64,000 bases of DNA from AG-12 sp027339635 (GTDB lineage: Bacteria; Chloroflexota; Dormibacteria; Aeolococcales; Bog-877): the NCBI GenBank assembly GCA_027339635.1, contig DAHWNZ010000004.1, positions 1-64,000 of the forward strand. Direction: 5' to 3'. Positions 17,498 to 25,925 of the stretch are shown here, in pieces (positions within the stretch are counted from its first letter, which is position 1; every line of letters starts with the position of its first letter). Below the pieces are notes generated by a model. The model saw nothing but the letters and a program-made list of their open reading frames with translations, did no database searches and was not told the DNA's origin. Position numbers and translations under genes: made by a program.

Positions 17498-17881
17498 TCA
17501 GCGGCGGCACCTCCAGCCGGCAGCCCGGTAGTAGGTGCCCGCGAAGTCGGGATCTACGAAGGTCTCCTCCAGCACCATCGGACGGCCGAAGGTCCCCTGC
17601 CAGTCCCGCAAGAGCCGGTGCCGGTTGGCCGCCGGCACCTGGGCGGCGAGGTTCGGCCGCCTTTGTCCCAGCAAGATCAAGAAGGGCATGTTGTTGGCGA
17701 CGTAGTGCAGCCGTCGCCACTGCAAGGATGGGACCGAGTACGGGCCCCGCACTTGAAAGCTGCGGCGCCCGGGGCCAGTAGCGCAAGCCAGCTCCCATCG
17801 TGCTCGGCCACTTACTTCAGCGAGTGACCAATCAGAGTCCTGAAACCGAGATAGTGGTGAGCCGCCATTCGCCCATCCCAC
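17498..17881 (-). pseudogene. DUF4338 (DruA-like) fragment
   Basis: About 125 residues include RLHYVANNMPFLIL, then PNLAAQV, a DW motif and LEETFVDPDFAGTYYRAAGW, matching the middle of DUF4338 proteins. That family includes Druantia DruA and many transposon-associated proteins. The frame stops right after YRAAGW, where relatives normally continue, and the next DNA belongs to an IS21-type element. The N-terminal third is also poor. I read it as a truncated remnant rather than a working defence gene. Confidence 0.6.
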
Positions 17882-18087
17882 CGGCCCCCCTCACCCGCCT
17901 CGATCACCGTCACTTGGACCGGCTCGCTGCCACCAGCCCCCCTGCGCCGCCCCCACCCCTACGTCCCCGATGGTATGGCGCACTCCGTCCGAAATAACCG
18001 GCCCCCCATCCATGTCAGTTCAACCTACTGACTTTGACGGTGCCCGGTCCAATTATCAAGATCTCTTCTCTCTTGGACTTGGGTCAT

Positions 18088-18106
18088 GGCAGAGCCGGGC
18101 TCTGCC
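18088..18106. terminator. Hairpin downstream of tRNA-Gly
   Basis: GGCAGAGC and GCTCTGCC form a perfect 8-bp stem with a 3-nt loop, 39 nt past the tRNA 3' end on the tRNA's strand. There is no T tract. A second short stem (AGCCCA/TGGGCT) lies closer to the tRNA. Confidence 0.4.
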
Positions 18107-18144
18107 ACTTCAATTCTCACTTCAGCCCACATCAAGATTTGGGC

Positions 18145-18219
18145 TGGAGCGGGAGACGGGATTCGAACCCGCGACCTTCTCCTTGGCAAGGAGACGCGCT
18201 ACCACTGCGCCACTCCCGC
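18145..18219 (-). tRNA. tRNA-Gly, anticodon GCC
   Basis: On the minus strand the 75-nt cloverleaf is complete. The acceptor stem is GCGGGAG/CTCCCGC and the D arm is GCGC-AGTGGTA-GCGC. The anticodon stem is TCTCC/GGAGA around TTGCCAA (GCC at 18187-18185), and the T arm is GCGGG-TTCGAAT-CCCGT. The discriminator is T, with an encoded CCA. The 3' end points towards the mobile-element remnants at 16.4-17.9 kb, which fits a tRNA-adjacent insertion hot spot. Confidence 0.97.
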
Positions 18220-18817
18220 ATGTGCCGCCTGATCTCAACGCGAGATCAAATTCGTATCTGGATATCGACCGCCGCAGACTGGTTCCTCCGCAGGAGATTT
18301 CCGCGGGGGCGGCCCCAGCCTACTAGCCGACAGTATACGAATGTCACCGAGAGGCCATGGCGGGGCCAGCGTGCCTGTACCCGTAGTGGGCCGAGGCGGG
18401 CCGCCTCGACCGAGCTCTTCCCAGATCCAGCGCCTTCAGGACCGTCGAGCGAAGGGCAGGCCACCGCGACACACCGGAGATTGGGGCGACGCCGAAATCT
18501 GTCTTGCGGAAATGCTTCGGCTGCGACCGGCCCCCACCCTGCGACCCACCTTACGACCGGAACCAACCCAACTGGCACGCTGGCCCGCATGGGCCGCGTC
18601 CCAGCGGGAACGGCAGAAGCCAACCACACGACAACCCTCCGACCAAGACGGTGAGCGGTCCCGCGTGGCCACCGCCTTGGCCTAATGCTGGGACCCTTGA
18701 ATGCCTGTCGATAGCAAACTTGTCACCGGTTTGTGATCGGTAGCTGGCTCATGGATTTCTAAGCTTTCTCTGGCTGGCATGCGGGCGCAGCATCGACGTA
18801 TGAGTTAAGGAAACACA
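18220..18817. other. Intergenic region upstream of tRNA-Gly and a small membrane protein gene
   Basis: Nearly 600 bp without a supported gene. Open frames on both strands are Arg/Pro-rich and domainless. The tRNA promoter should lie just above 18220, and the promoter for the gene at 18818 in the AT-richer stretch from about 18700. Confidence 0.4.
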
Positions 18818-19150
18818 GTGGACGATCCAATGTCGCCGAGCACCTCCTCGACACCGGATGAATCCGTGGCCACTGGGTCGCCATCAAATTGGATATCGGG
18901 TCATCGCCGCGGCTTCATGGTAGGCGGCGCGATTTCGGCTGCCCTCGGATTCCTCGGCATCCTGCTGGTGGGGAATGATGCGAGCATCTGCGGATCGGGA
19001 GTCGGGCAATTCGCGCAGGCGGTTAGCAGCCAGGCGGCTAACACCTGCGGCGTTGATGGAGCCATCAACTTTCTCTCCTGGGTCCTGCTGGTCGGCGGCC
19101 TCTCCGCTCTGGCGCTGGGCTACTTCGTTAAATCCCATGCGTCCGCCTGA
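18818..19150 (+). CDS. Small two-helix membrane protein
   Basis: The 110-residue protein starts with GTG 18818 behind AAGGA. A Ser/Thr-rich cytoplasmic or loop segment (1-30) precedes helix 1 (about 32-51, GFMVGGAISAALGFLGILLV). A ~30-residue loop with two cysteines follows, then helix 2 (about 85-104). No family is recognised. The gene lies 6 nt before a lipoprotein gene, so both are probably one operon acting at the membrane. Base composition here is less GC-rich than in the flanking core genes. Confidence 0.65.
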   Translation: MDDPMSPSTSSTPDESVATGSPSNWISGHRRGFMVGGAISAALGFLGILLVGNDASICGSGVGQFAQAVSSQAANTCGVDGAINFLSWVLLVGGLSALALGYFVKSHASA

Positions 19151-19156
19151 GGCGGC

Positions 19157-19693
19157 ATGAGCAGCGTTTCTTCCGGACTGCGCCGCACCACTCTGTGGCC
19201 TGTGGGTCTACTAGTTTGTGTTGCGTTCGTGGTAACTGGATGCGGTTCGCTTTCGACCGGGTCTGAAAGCCGGGTAAATTCTCAGACTATTGTCGCGCCA
19301 ACGACCTCAACCGCTACGCCGACGCCCAATCCGCTGATCCTGGCGCCGGCCACCACCCCTTCTGCAGTGGGTGTGTGCACGCAACAAATGCAGTTCGGAG
19401 CAGATGGGAACGCGAGCCCGATCCTGTGCTCTGATGGTGCCGTGAACAGCCTGGCGTGGACTTACTTTGACCAACAGTACCCTGGCATATTCGCCGTCGG
19501 AGCATATGCCACTCTGAGCCAGGTCCAGCAGGCTGTCATGGCCATGGAATCGGACGGGACGATACCAACCGAGGAGAGTGCATACTGCCTAGCCAAAGCC
19601 TACTTTGGCTGGGAGTTCGGGGTGTCGCTCGATCCGGTGAACCAAACCGGCTTAACCTCCACCTGTGCACAGGATATCCCGTACTTCCCGTGA
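19157..19693 (+). CDS. Putative lipoprotein of unknown function
   Basis: ATG 19157 begins a 178-residue protein with an Arg-containing N-region, a hydrophobic core and lipobox VVTGC (Cys29), so it should be exported and lipidated. A Thr/Pro-rich linker follows to about residue 68. The C-terminal ~110 residues contain four more cysteines, probably in disulfides, in a compact domain I do not recognise. It follows the two-helix membrane protein by 6 nt. Confidence 0.7.
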   Translation: MSSVSSGLRRTTLWPVGLLVCVAFVVTGCGSLSTGSESRVNSQTIVAPTTSTATPTPNPLILAPATTPSAVGVCTQQMQFGADGNASPILCSDGAVNSLAWTYFDQQYPGIFAVGAYATLSQVQQAVMAMESDGTIPTEESAYCLAKAYFGWEFGVSLDPVNQTGLTSTCAQDIPYFP

Positions 19694-20468
19694 CGAGCAC
19701 GGAGGCCAAATCGGCGTGTGACTGCGTCATGGCTACCGCCTGGCCGCGGGATGCAGGTGAGATGGCGTCCATCCAAGGGAGTACCCTGGGTCGGAGGAAC
19801 TGGTCCTGGCTATCCTGTCTGGCGCCGGTCAATCTGGGCTCCTGCGTCGATGAGATCAGAGCTCAGCCCGCCAAGCGACCACGGAGCTAGTGCGCGGCCC
19901 CGAGAATTTGGGTTGTCCATCTCCCCCTCTCACTTCGCCCCAGCGCAGGGGGGAGATGGAATCCTCAGCGGCAGTAGGGCAACACCTTTGGCCAACGGTT
20001 AATCCCCTTTCCCATCCGTCCGGACTGGGGGAGGGCCGGTGCCGTGAGCTCCCAAACGGTTCTGTCCAGATGAGTGGAGCCGGCCAAGTCCGATTGGGGC
20101 GATCCGCCGCCCAGCCAGTCGGACCTGGCAAGGTCGTCGGTGCTGTCACCAACCGTCCATGCGGGCGGAGAACTGCATATCACCCATGCCCTGCAGCCTG
20201 AGTCAGTCATCGCCGTAGACTGCCGCCGCACCGCATCCTCGCCGGGCCAGCGCCGCTCGGTAGGTCCCGTCAGCCCTCCCACTCCCCTGGCTTAGTGGCC
20301 CTTCGGGCTCCCAAGGGGTCGTGACCAATTGGCGCCCGAGTGATTCGCGCAAGCAATTCCGGGCGGATCCACTGGTGACGGACAGCGCCGCCGCGAACAT
20401 GATGAGACTAGGGCAAGCGGCTGGCGTATTGCCCTGGGCTTGGGTTTTTCGATCGCAAGGAGGAGGAC
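19694..20468. other. Intergenic region with a REP-like palindrome
   Basis: These 775 bp between the lipoprotein and the sulfur operon show no supported gene. They hold the long inverted repeat listed at 19916-19960 and a second, weaker C-rich/G-rich palindrome near 20003-20033 with an internal GTCCGGAC. The end carries the strong AAGGAGGAGGA site of the dsrE-like gene. Confidence 0.45.
19916..19960. repeat. REP-like palindromic element
   Basis: TCCATCTCCCCC at 19916-19927 and GGGGGAGATGGA at 19949-19960 are perfect 12-bp inverted arms around a 21-nt loop. C-rich/G-rich palindromes of this shape are typical of dispersed REP or MITE-like repeats. It could also work as a hairpin terminator after the lipoprotein operon, though it is 220 bp downstream. 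Only one clear copy is seen in the window. Confidence 0.5.
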
Positions 20469-20915
20469 ATGATCCAGCAGGAGACACGCCTCGGCACCGG
20501 CGCAGCTCCGGCCAAGGACAAGATCTCGATGATCCTGTTCAGCGGCACGGCCGACAAGTTCATCGCATTGGGTGTATTGGCCCAGGTGGCAGCAGCCCTC
20601 GGTACGGAGGTGGACATCTTCGTCAGCGGTTTGGCGCTTCTTGGGTTCACCAAGGAGCACCACGAACTCCCCTTCCCTGCGGAGTTCGTGTCCATGGCTC
20701 CGGCCATGTTGCAAGGCATGGCAGCGGGCAATGTCGCTTCCTGGGACGCCATGCTCCGCCAAGCGAAGGAGTTGGGAGCGAAAGTCCACGCCTGCTCGAT
20801 GATGAGTGGGGTGATGGGGTTGCAAATGGCAGACTTCAATGATCTGGTCGATGACATCGTGGGAGCGGCGAGCTTCCTGGCCGCATCTTCTGTCGGCCAG
20901 ACGCTGTTCATCTGA
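20469..20915 (+). CDS. DsrE/DsrF-like (DsrE2-type) sulfur-carrier protein
   Basis: The 148-residue protein begins at ATG 20469 after a strong AAGGAGGAGGA site. It has the DsrE fold pattern: KISMILFSGTADKF, a central VDIFVSGLAL strand, and the late motif KVHACSMMSGVMG whose cysteine matches the active cysteine that carries persulfide sulfur in DsrE2-type proteins. A hydrophobic stretch near residues 30-60 is usual for DsrE2. The stop overlaps the start of the TusA-like gene (TGATG), and a sulfide:quinone oxidoreductase follows, so it should pass sulfane sulfur from sulfide oxidation in the cytoplasm or at the membrane. Confidence 0.85.
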   Translation: MIQQETRLGTGAAPAKDKISMILFSGTADKFIALGVLAQVAAALGTEVDIFVSGLALLGFTKEHHELPFPAEFVSMAPAMLQGMAAGNVASWDAMLRQAKELGAKVHACSMMSGVMGLQMADFNDLVDDIVGAASFLAASSVGQTLFI

Positions 20916-21166
20916 TGGTAATGCCCACAGGCGTCCCGAACCGCACCGTCGTCGACTCCCGAGGCTCGGCTTGTCCGGGGCCAATCACCGATCTCTCCAT
21001 GGCCTACCGGCGATCCAGGGCCGGCGATGTGATCGAGGTGTGGGCGACCGATCCCGGTTTTAGGGAAGATGTCAAGGCTTGGGCGACCAAAACAGGCAAC
21101 CAACTGGTTTCAGTTGAGGAAGGGCCCGAGAAGATAGTTGCGGTCCTGCGCATCCTGAGGCGGTGA
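20915..21166 (+). CDS. tusA: TusA/SirA-family sulfur carrier
   Basis: This 83-residue protein has the TusA fold with its signature C-P-x-P as ACPGPI near residue 19, whose first cysteine holds the persulfide. ATG 20915 overlaps the DsrE-like stop by one base; a second ATG at 20921 is possible. It is co-transcribed with the DsrE-like and SQR genes and is expected to relay sulfur between them or on to biosynthetic acceptors. Length is normal for the family (75-85). Confidence 0.88.
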   Translation: MVMPTGVPNRTVVDSRGSACPGPITDLSMAYRRSRAGDVIEVWATDPGFREDVKAWATKTGNQLVSVEEGPEKIVAVLRILRR

Positions 21167-21170
21167 CTCG

Positions 21171-22358
21171 ATGACCAGAGTTCTCCTCATCGGAGGCGGT
21201 AGCGGCGCGACAATGCTGTCCCACAAGCTCCAAAGACGCCACCTCAAGGTAACCATGCTGACTGCCTCGATGGAGCACCTGTTCCAACCAGCATTGCTGT
21301 ACGTCGCGTTCGCGCAGTCCAGCGCTGATGTCACCCGTGACGAGCGCCAGCTGGTCGCGAGAGGGATCAACCTTATCGAGGAGACCGTGACCGGTGTGAA
21401 CCTCATTGATCGAGAGGTTACCGGCGGCAGCGGTAAGACCTACCCATACGACTCACTGGTGGTGGCCACCGGCGTGGGTACCGACCCCGCCCAGATCCCT
21501 GGTTTACTGGAGACCACCGCCCGCTACGGCGACTATCACTCGACGATCGCCCAAGCCCGCAAACTGGGCAATGCCTTAAGCAATTTCAGGGGTGGAACGA
21601 TCGCCTTGGGGCAGAGTACCCCGATCTGCAAATGCCCGCCCTCACCAGTCGAAGGCGTGCTGTTGGCGGATCGCCTACTGCGCCGTCGCGGGTTGCGGGA
21701 CAAGACTCGGATCATTTTCTTTACCCCGTACCCGCGTGCCTATCCGGCGGCACCCATGAACGACATCATTGAGCCGATCCTCAAAGACCGCGGAATCGAA
21801 GTGGTGACCATGTTTGACGTCGACAGGGTCGACCCTCAAGGTCAGACCATATTCTCCATCGAAGGAGAGCGCATCGATTATGACCTTCCGATCATCATCC
21901 CCCCCTTCATGGGAGCGGCTATCGACTACCGGCCCAGTGAAGTTCTGGACCAGAGTCGATTTGTAAAGGCTGACAAGGCCAGTCTTAAAATTATCGGATT
22001 CGAGGACGCCTTCGCAATCGGGGACGCCAACAACCTGCCCACATCCAAGGCTGGAGTTGGAGCCCATCTCGAAGCGAACGTGGTGGCGCGGCAGCTGCGG
22101 GGAAAGTCGGCGTCCTTCAACGGTCGCACCAACTGCCCGGTGGACCTTGGCGACGGACGCGGGACGTTCGTAATCGGGAGCTACACCTCGCCTGTTAGGC
22201 GCTACCCCCCGAGTCGAATAAATTTACTCATGAAGATGATCATGGAACGCATCTACTGGGTCAGCCTACGAGGTGCCTTGGAACCAGTATTCTCCATCTA
22301 CTTCATGCTGACCGATCCCGACCGGATCTCACGACGACGGCCCCCCAAGCGATCCTGA
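21171..22358 (+). CDS. sqr: Sulfide:quinone oxidoreductase-family flavoprotein
   Basis: The 395-residue enzyme has an N-terminal FAD fold (VLLIGGGSGATMLSHKL), a second nucleotide region with VVATGVGTDP, and the closing FAD motif AFAIGDANNLPTSKAG. Cys153 and Cys155 in PICKCPPSP and Cys322 in GRTNCPVD match the redox cysteines of SQR, while the extra N-terminal cysteine of some types is absent. It oxidises sulfide (or another sulfur compound) to sulfane sulfur and reduces membrane quinone. The basic, amphipathic C-terminus would bind the membrane. It is the third gene of the DsrE-TusA-SQR operon, 4 nt after tusA. Confidence 0.88.
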   Translation: MTRVLLIGGGSGATMLSHKLQRRHLKVTMLTASMEHLFQPALLYVAFAQSSADVTRDERQLVARGINLIEETVTGVNLIDREVTGGSGKTYPYDSLVVATGVGTDPAQIPGLLETTARYGDYHSTIAQARKLGNALSNFRGGTIALGQSTPICKCPPSPVEGVLLADRLLRRRGLRDKTRIIFFTPYPRAYPAAPMNDIIEPILKDRGIEVVTMFDVDRVDPQGQTIFSIEGERIDYDLPIIIPPFMGAAIDYRPSEVLDQSRFVKADKASLKIIGFEDAFAIGDANNLPTSKAGVGAHLEANVVARQLRGKSASFNGRTNCPVDLGDGRGTFVIGSYTSPVRRYPPSRINLLMKMIMERIYWVSLRGALEPVFSIYFMLTDPDRISRRRPPKRS

Positions 22359-22740
22359 GGTGGCTCACATCCATCGGTTACAGGCGTCGCCGGGGCTGAA
22401 TCTCGGCCCAATCACCCATAGCCATCCGCACGGCCCGAGCATGGCGCAGGACCGTGTGACCACCTCTGACGCCCGTGTCAGCGTGAGGCTTTAGGAACCC
22501 GCAGCCGCCGGTGGCTTCGGGACCCTCTGAGCCGAACCAGGCGACCCGTAGCGAGGCGCTAGGATGAAATCGCACGGGACCACGGGGCGCGAGCCGCTCG
22601 CTTCTCCACCCGTGGATGCGGGCGGCCATACGGCCTCCCAAGTCGGCCGCGCCGGGGACCGCGCTCACCGGTGGACCACCTGCCAGGCGCCGGCCTGGGG
22701 AACGCCACACCCAGCGCTTGGGGCGATTCGAGCCGTTCCG
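22359..22740. other. Intergenic region between convergent genes
   Basis: 382 bp between the SQR gene and the convergent ice-binding-like gene. Open frames are Arg/Pro-rich and look accidental. No clear terminator hairpin or RNA was found. Confidence 0.35.
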
Positions 22741-23736
22741 TCATCTTGCGCGCCTGCGACGGCGGACGTTCACCCCTATGGTTAGCAGCAAAGCCCCGCC
22801 CGCCAAAGCTCCTGCCCCGATCACCGCCGACGGAAGCCCTGCGGTGCCGGGCCCGAAGGATCCGGTAGCCGGGACCGCAATCGTCGTTGGCGTCGACGTC
22901 CCTGGCCCTTTGGGCGTTGCCACCGGTGCTGGCGCGAAGGTGCAGCCACCAGAAGGCGGGGTGATGATGTTGCTATCCAGCGTGACCGCTCCACCTGTCT
23001 GGGCTAGCGCTCGGCCACCGTTTGCCCCCCCTCCAACGCCTAAGGTGGCGCCGGTGTTCATGGTGATGCTGCCGAGCGTCATCAAGTTTCCCTGAAACGA
23101 GGTCGTAGTACCCAGTGTTGCCGAGCTTCCTACTTGCCAAAAAAGGGAGCATGCGCCGGCCCCATTTTCCAGCACCACTCGCGCTGCGCTGGCAGTGGTC
23201 AGGGTGCTGCCGATTTGGAATATGAACGTCGGATTGGTCTCCCCTTCACCATTGAGAGTGAGTTGTCCCGTCAACTCCGCTGACGAACTGAAGCTATAAA
23301 TCCCTGGAGTCAAGATCAGTCCCCCCAGGTTTTGTCCAGTGAGATTGGCCGTTACAGGAGTGCTGGCTGCCGCCTGGGTGTAGGCGGTCGATAGGTCAGT
23401 CTGAGCCGTGACCGCGGCGGGATCGTTGATGTCCCTGCTCCCGGTCACCACCGGACCCCCGGTGACGGAACTCCCGGGGCTCAGCGCGAGTCCGCCGTTG
23501 ATCACTGTGGCGCCGGTGTTCGTGATCGTGGAACCCCCAATGACTGCATAGTTGACCACCGTGCCGAGCACGGGAGGCGACACTGCGGCGACTGCTCCCG
23601 CAGAACAAAGCAGGGTGGCAGCAGCTGCCCCGACCCCGCCTGCCAAGGCGACTTGAAAGCGACGAGGGCGGGTCGCCTTGCGTGGAGATTTCCGGAGCCC
23701 CTGTGGGACATCCCGTCTGAGCCAGCGAACCATCAT
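22741..23736 (-). CDS. Ice-binding-like (DUF3494) secreted surface protein with sortase-like tail
   Basis: ATG 23736 lies behind TAGGAGA. The 331-residue protein has a basic N-terminus and an export signal cleaved after about AGAVAA. A DUF3494 domain (about 55-265) begins VNYAVIGGSTITNTGATVIN, the repeating beta-solenoid seen in bacterial and fungal ice-binding proteins and many adhesins. The tail has a VPATG motif (288-292), a hydrophobic segment and RRRRRAR, the order of an LPxTG-type cell-wall sorting signal. It is therefore probably surface-displayed. Ice binding is family knowledge and not certain; adhesion is an equal possibility. Confidence 0.85.
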   Translation of the reverse strand: MMVRWLRRDVPQGLRKSPRKATRPRRFQVALAGGVGAAAATLLCSAGAVAAVSPPVLGTVVNYAVIGGSTITNTGATVINGGLALSPGSSVTGGPVVTGSRDINDPAAVTAQTDLSTAYTQAAASTPVTANLTGQNLGGLILTPGIYSFSSSAELTGQLTLNGEGETNPTFIFQIGSTLTTASAARVVLENGAGACSLFWQVGSSATLGTTTSFQGNLMTLGSITMNTGATLGVGGGANGGRALAQTGGAVTLDSNIITPPSGGCTFAPAPVATPKGPGTSTPTTIAVPATGSFGPGTAGLPSAVIGAGALAGGALLLTIGVNVRRRRRAR

Positions 23737-24142
23737 GGGCTTCTCCTAGGGTAGTGGCACCGATTCGGGACCACAACTGCGTGGAGACTGACCCGACGGG
23801 CTCGTTCAACGAGATGATTGGAAGCATTCCATCCACCTGTCGGTACGGGACCGCCAGCAGCCTACCACACTTCTCGGCAATATCGGCGTTTTCGAGCTTT
23901 TCTTCCTGGCTCTGCTCCAATGAGTGGCATTGGCGGTGTTCGATCGGAAGCCCGTGGAAACCTCCACGCCAATGCCTTAGAAGGCTCGCCAGCGATTCCG
24001 CAGGCTGGCAGCCCTCCCAGTGCTGATGTGCCAAGCACGTTCGGATCCATTGATTTCGCTTCCCAACACCTGTGAGCCCCGTTGCCAAGGAACGAAAGCG
24101 TCCCTGGCGTCCGTCTGAGCTGAGCCCGGCCCACCCCAGGGG
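23737..24142. other. Intergenic region upstream of the ice-binding-like gene
   Basis: 406 bp with no supported gene. It should contain the minus-strand promoter for the surface protein. Frames crossing it are shadows without domains. Confidence 0.35.
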
Positions 24143-24298
24143 TCAGAAGTAGTGACGGCGTCCACCAACCGGGTGCCCAGTACGGCCCAACACCCAAAAT
24201 GCCACACCGATTACAAGAACGACGATCCCGATCGTTTTGACGAGCGCAACCGCCAAGAGGAATCCCACTACTAAGAGGACCACACCTAACACGATCAT
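24143..24298 (-). CDS. Small membrane protein, DUF6131-like
   Basis: ATG 24298 sits 6 nt behind a very strong AGGAGG site and gives 51 residues: MIVLGVVLLVVGFLLAVAL, a second hydrophobic stretch, then a C-terminus ending GGRRHYF. This two-helix pattern with the G-R-R-H-Y-(F/W) end matches a small actinobacterial membrane-protein family (DUF6131). Its function is unknown. The frame extends upstream to 24352, but the ribosome site clearly selects 24298. It is monocistronic. Confidence 0.8.
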   Translation of the reverse strand: MIVLGVVLLVVGFLLAVALVKTIGIVVLVIGVAFWVLGRTGHPVGGRRHYF

Positions 24299-25199
24299 CG
24301 AATTTCCTCCTGCTGCGATTGGCTTGCCTGCTTGATGCACTTGGCTCGTCACCTGCGGTGTGAGATGACCGGCTGTAGACAGGATGCTCTCTGCTAGGGA
24401 GACTGTCGGTACGGTAGCGCGCAGAATGTCGGGCTCAGGTGGCCCTATGTCCGAACCCAGACTTGCTCCGTCCGGAGGTTCGACGGCTAGACCGGTTCAC
24501 GTCGGACGTTTCCCCCTGGCGAGAGGCCGCCCCCGCCTGTCGGGCGAGACACCATGGTCCGGGGGGAAGCTTTACAGGTTAGCGGTGTGCAGTCGGCAGC
24601 GGCGTCGGGCCGCGCCGGGTCTGGGTTCAGGTTGGTTCGTCCAGGCCGACCGTTTCCCGCTGGCCACCAGTCGAAGAGGTGAAGCTGCGCCGTGACATGC
24701 CGGCGGCAAACGCTGCCGATACCCCATGGCCCAGCACCTGGGCGGCTCCCTCTGCCCGGAGCACCGCGTCCTCCACGCTGCTGACACCACCTGCCAACAT
24801 CGCGGGTTCGCGGTTGTGCCTTGTGACTGACAACATGTTGTCTCAGCGCTGCGGCAAGAGCCCAGTGGCGCTCGATTGAAGTCTCCACGCCCACGCCCCT
24901 GGCCAGGATTGGGGGAGCAGCAGACGCTGTCGGCGACTCGTGGCCGTCATCGAACGAGAGCAAAAGCCAGTTCAGAGAAACACCATCTGCCAACGGAAAG
25001 GACGATCGTCTGCGGACGCCAAGTGCCCTGTTGACGGCGGTTACGATGCCGGCCGCCCGCGCCTCGCCCCCAAGTCAGCAGCTGCCCTGGTCCTCGCGTC
25101 GAACCTGGCTGGTACAATGCCTTTAAACTTGGTCGGCTGGCTCCTTGGGGCACCTGGAGGCTGCTCTGCAGCGGTCAGAACTTGACACGGAGCGACGCG
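24299..25199. other. Long intergenic region, no supported gene
   Basis: About 900 bp between a minus-strand small membrane protein and a plus-strand regulator. Several open frames of 60-170 codons exist on both strands, but none has a ribosome site and recognisable composition together. It may hold decayed genes or regulatory DNA. GGAG at 25189-25192 serves the regulator. Confidence 0.4.
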
Positions 25200-25925
25200 T
25201 TGACGATTGGCGATTTTGACGTCGGGACAGCCGGTGAGAACCGGCTTCTGGCCCTGCTACCGGCTTCCGACCGCGAGCGCATCGCATCGAAATTGGTCCC
25301 GCGGTTTCTCAATTTGAAGACCGTTCTCTTCGAGCCGGGCCAGGTGGTAGACGCCGTTTACTTTCCCCTCGACGGAGTGGTTTCCCTGGTCACACCGCTG
25401 GAAGACGGCGCGATCGTGGAGGTGGCGACCATTGGGAATGAGGGCTTGGTCGGAGTTCCCTCGGTGCTGGGTGGCAGTCTCGCAGTGCGGGCCATCTCCC
25501 AGGTGCCAGGGCGGAGCCTGATGATGGGGACCGAGGCATTCCTGGCCGAGGTAAAGTTGCGGGGCGGCTTGGCCAGGATCATCGAGGCCTACGTCCAGGC
25601 CCTGTTCGGGCAAATCTCCCAAGCCGCCGCTTGTAACCGTCTCCACTCGAATGAGGAGAGGCTCAGTCGATGGCTGCTGATGAGTCAGGATCGGGTCGGA
25701 TCCGACAGCTTCATCATCACCCAGGAATTTCTTGCCCAGATGCTCGGCTCCCGACGAGCCACCGTCACTCTCTCCGCGGGCATCCTGCAGAAGGCCGGGC
25801 TGATTAGGTACCACCGGGGGCACGTTGAGATACTTGACCGTGCGGGCCTGGAGGAGACGTCCTGCGAGTGCTATGGGGTGATTCGAGACGAATTGGATCG
25901 GGTTTCCCTGGCGCCCCAACGCTGA
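25200..25925 (+). CDS. Crp/Fnr-family transcriptional regulator
   Basis: The N-terminal two thirds form a cyclic-nucleotide-binding-type beta barrel (FEPGQVVDAVYFPLDGVVSL, then GNEGLVGVPSVLGG), followed by a dimer helix and a winged helix with ITQEFLAQMLGSRRATVT as recognition element. It ends with a Cys-rich ETSCECYG patch. The residues that bind cAMP in CRP are not conserved, so the ligand is unknown. I choose TTG 25200, 7 nt after GGAG; an upstream TTG at 25182 lacks a site. Length is about 241 residues. Neighbours do not reveal the target genes. Confidence 0.88.
   Translation: MTIGDFDVGTAGENRLLALLPASDRERIASKLVPRFLNLKTVLFEPGQVVDAVYFPLDGVVSLVTPLEDGAIVEVATIGNEGLVGVPSVLGGSLAVRAISQVPGRSLMMGTEAFLAEVKLRGGLARIIEAYVQALFGQISQAAACNRLHSNEERLSRWLLMSQDRVGSDSFIITQEFLAQMLGSRRATVTLSAGILQKAGLIRYHRGHVEILDRAGLEETSCECYGVIRDELDRVSLAPQR

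Noticed and set aside
17403..17504. Possible C-terminal piece of an IstA transposase between the DUF4338 fragment and istB
   Set aside because: The short stretch (TGHGPVSEQRRLGELVEVRD) is protein-like and in the right place, but I cannot match it firmly to IstA.
17498..17881. An active Druantia-type defence gene
   Set aside because: Only a truncated middle portion of DUF4338 is present, and no Druantia helicase or other partner gene lies nearby.
16300..18219. Direct repeat of the tRNA-Gly 3' end marking an integrated element
   Set aside because: By eye I find no second copy of the T-arm/acceptor sequence in the flank, and no integrase gene.
24487..24993. A 168-codon minus-strand frame in the large gap before the Crp/Fnr gene
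   Set aside because: No ribosome site or family; several overlapping frames in the same stretch are equally open.
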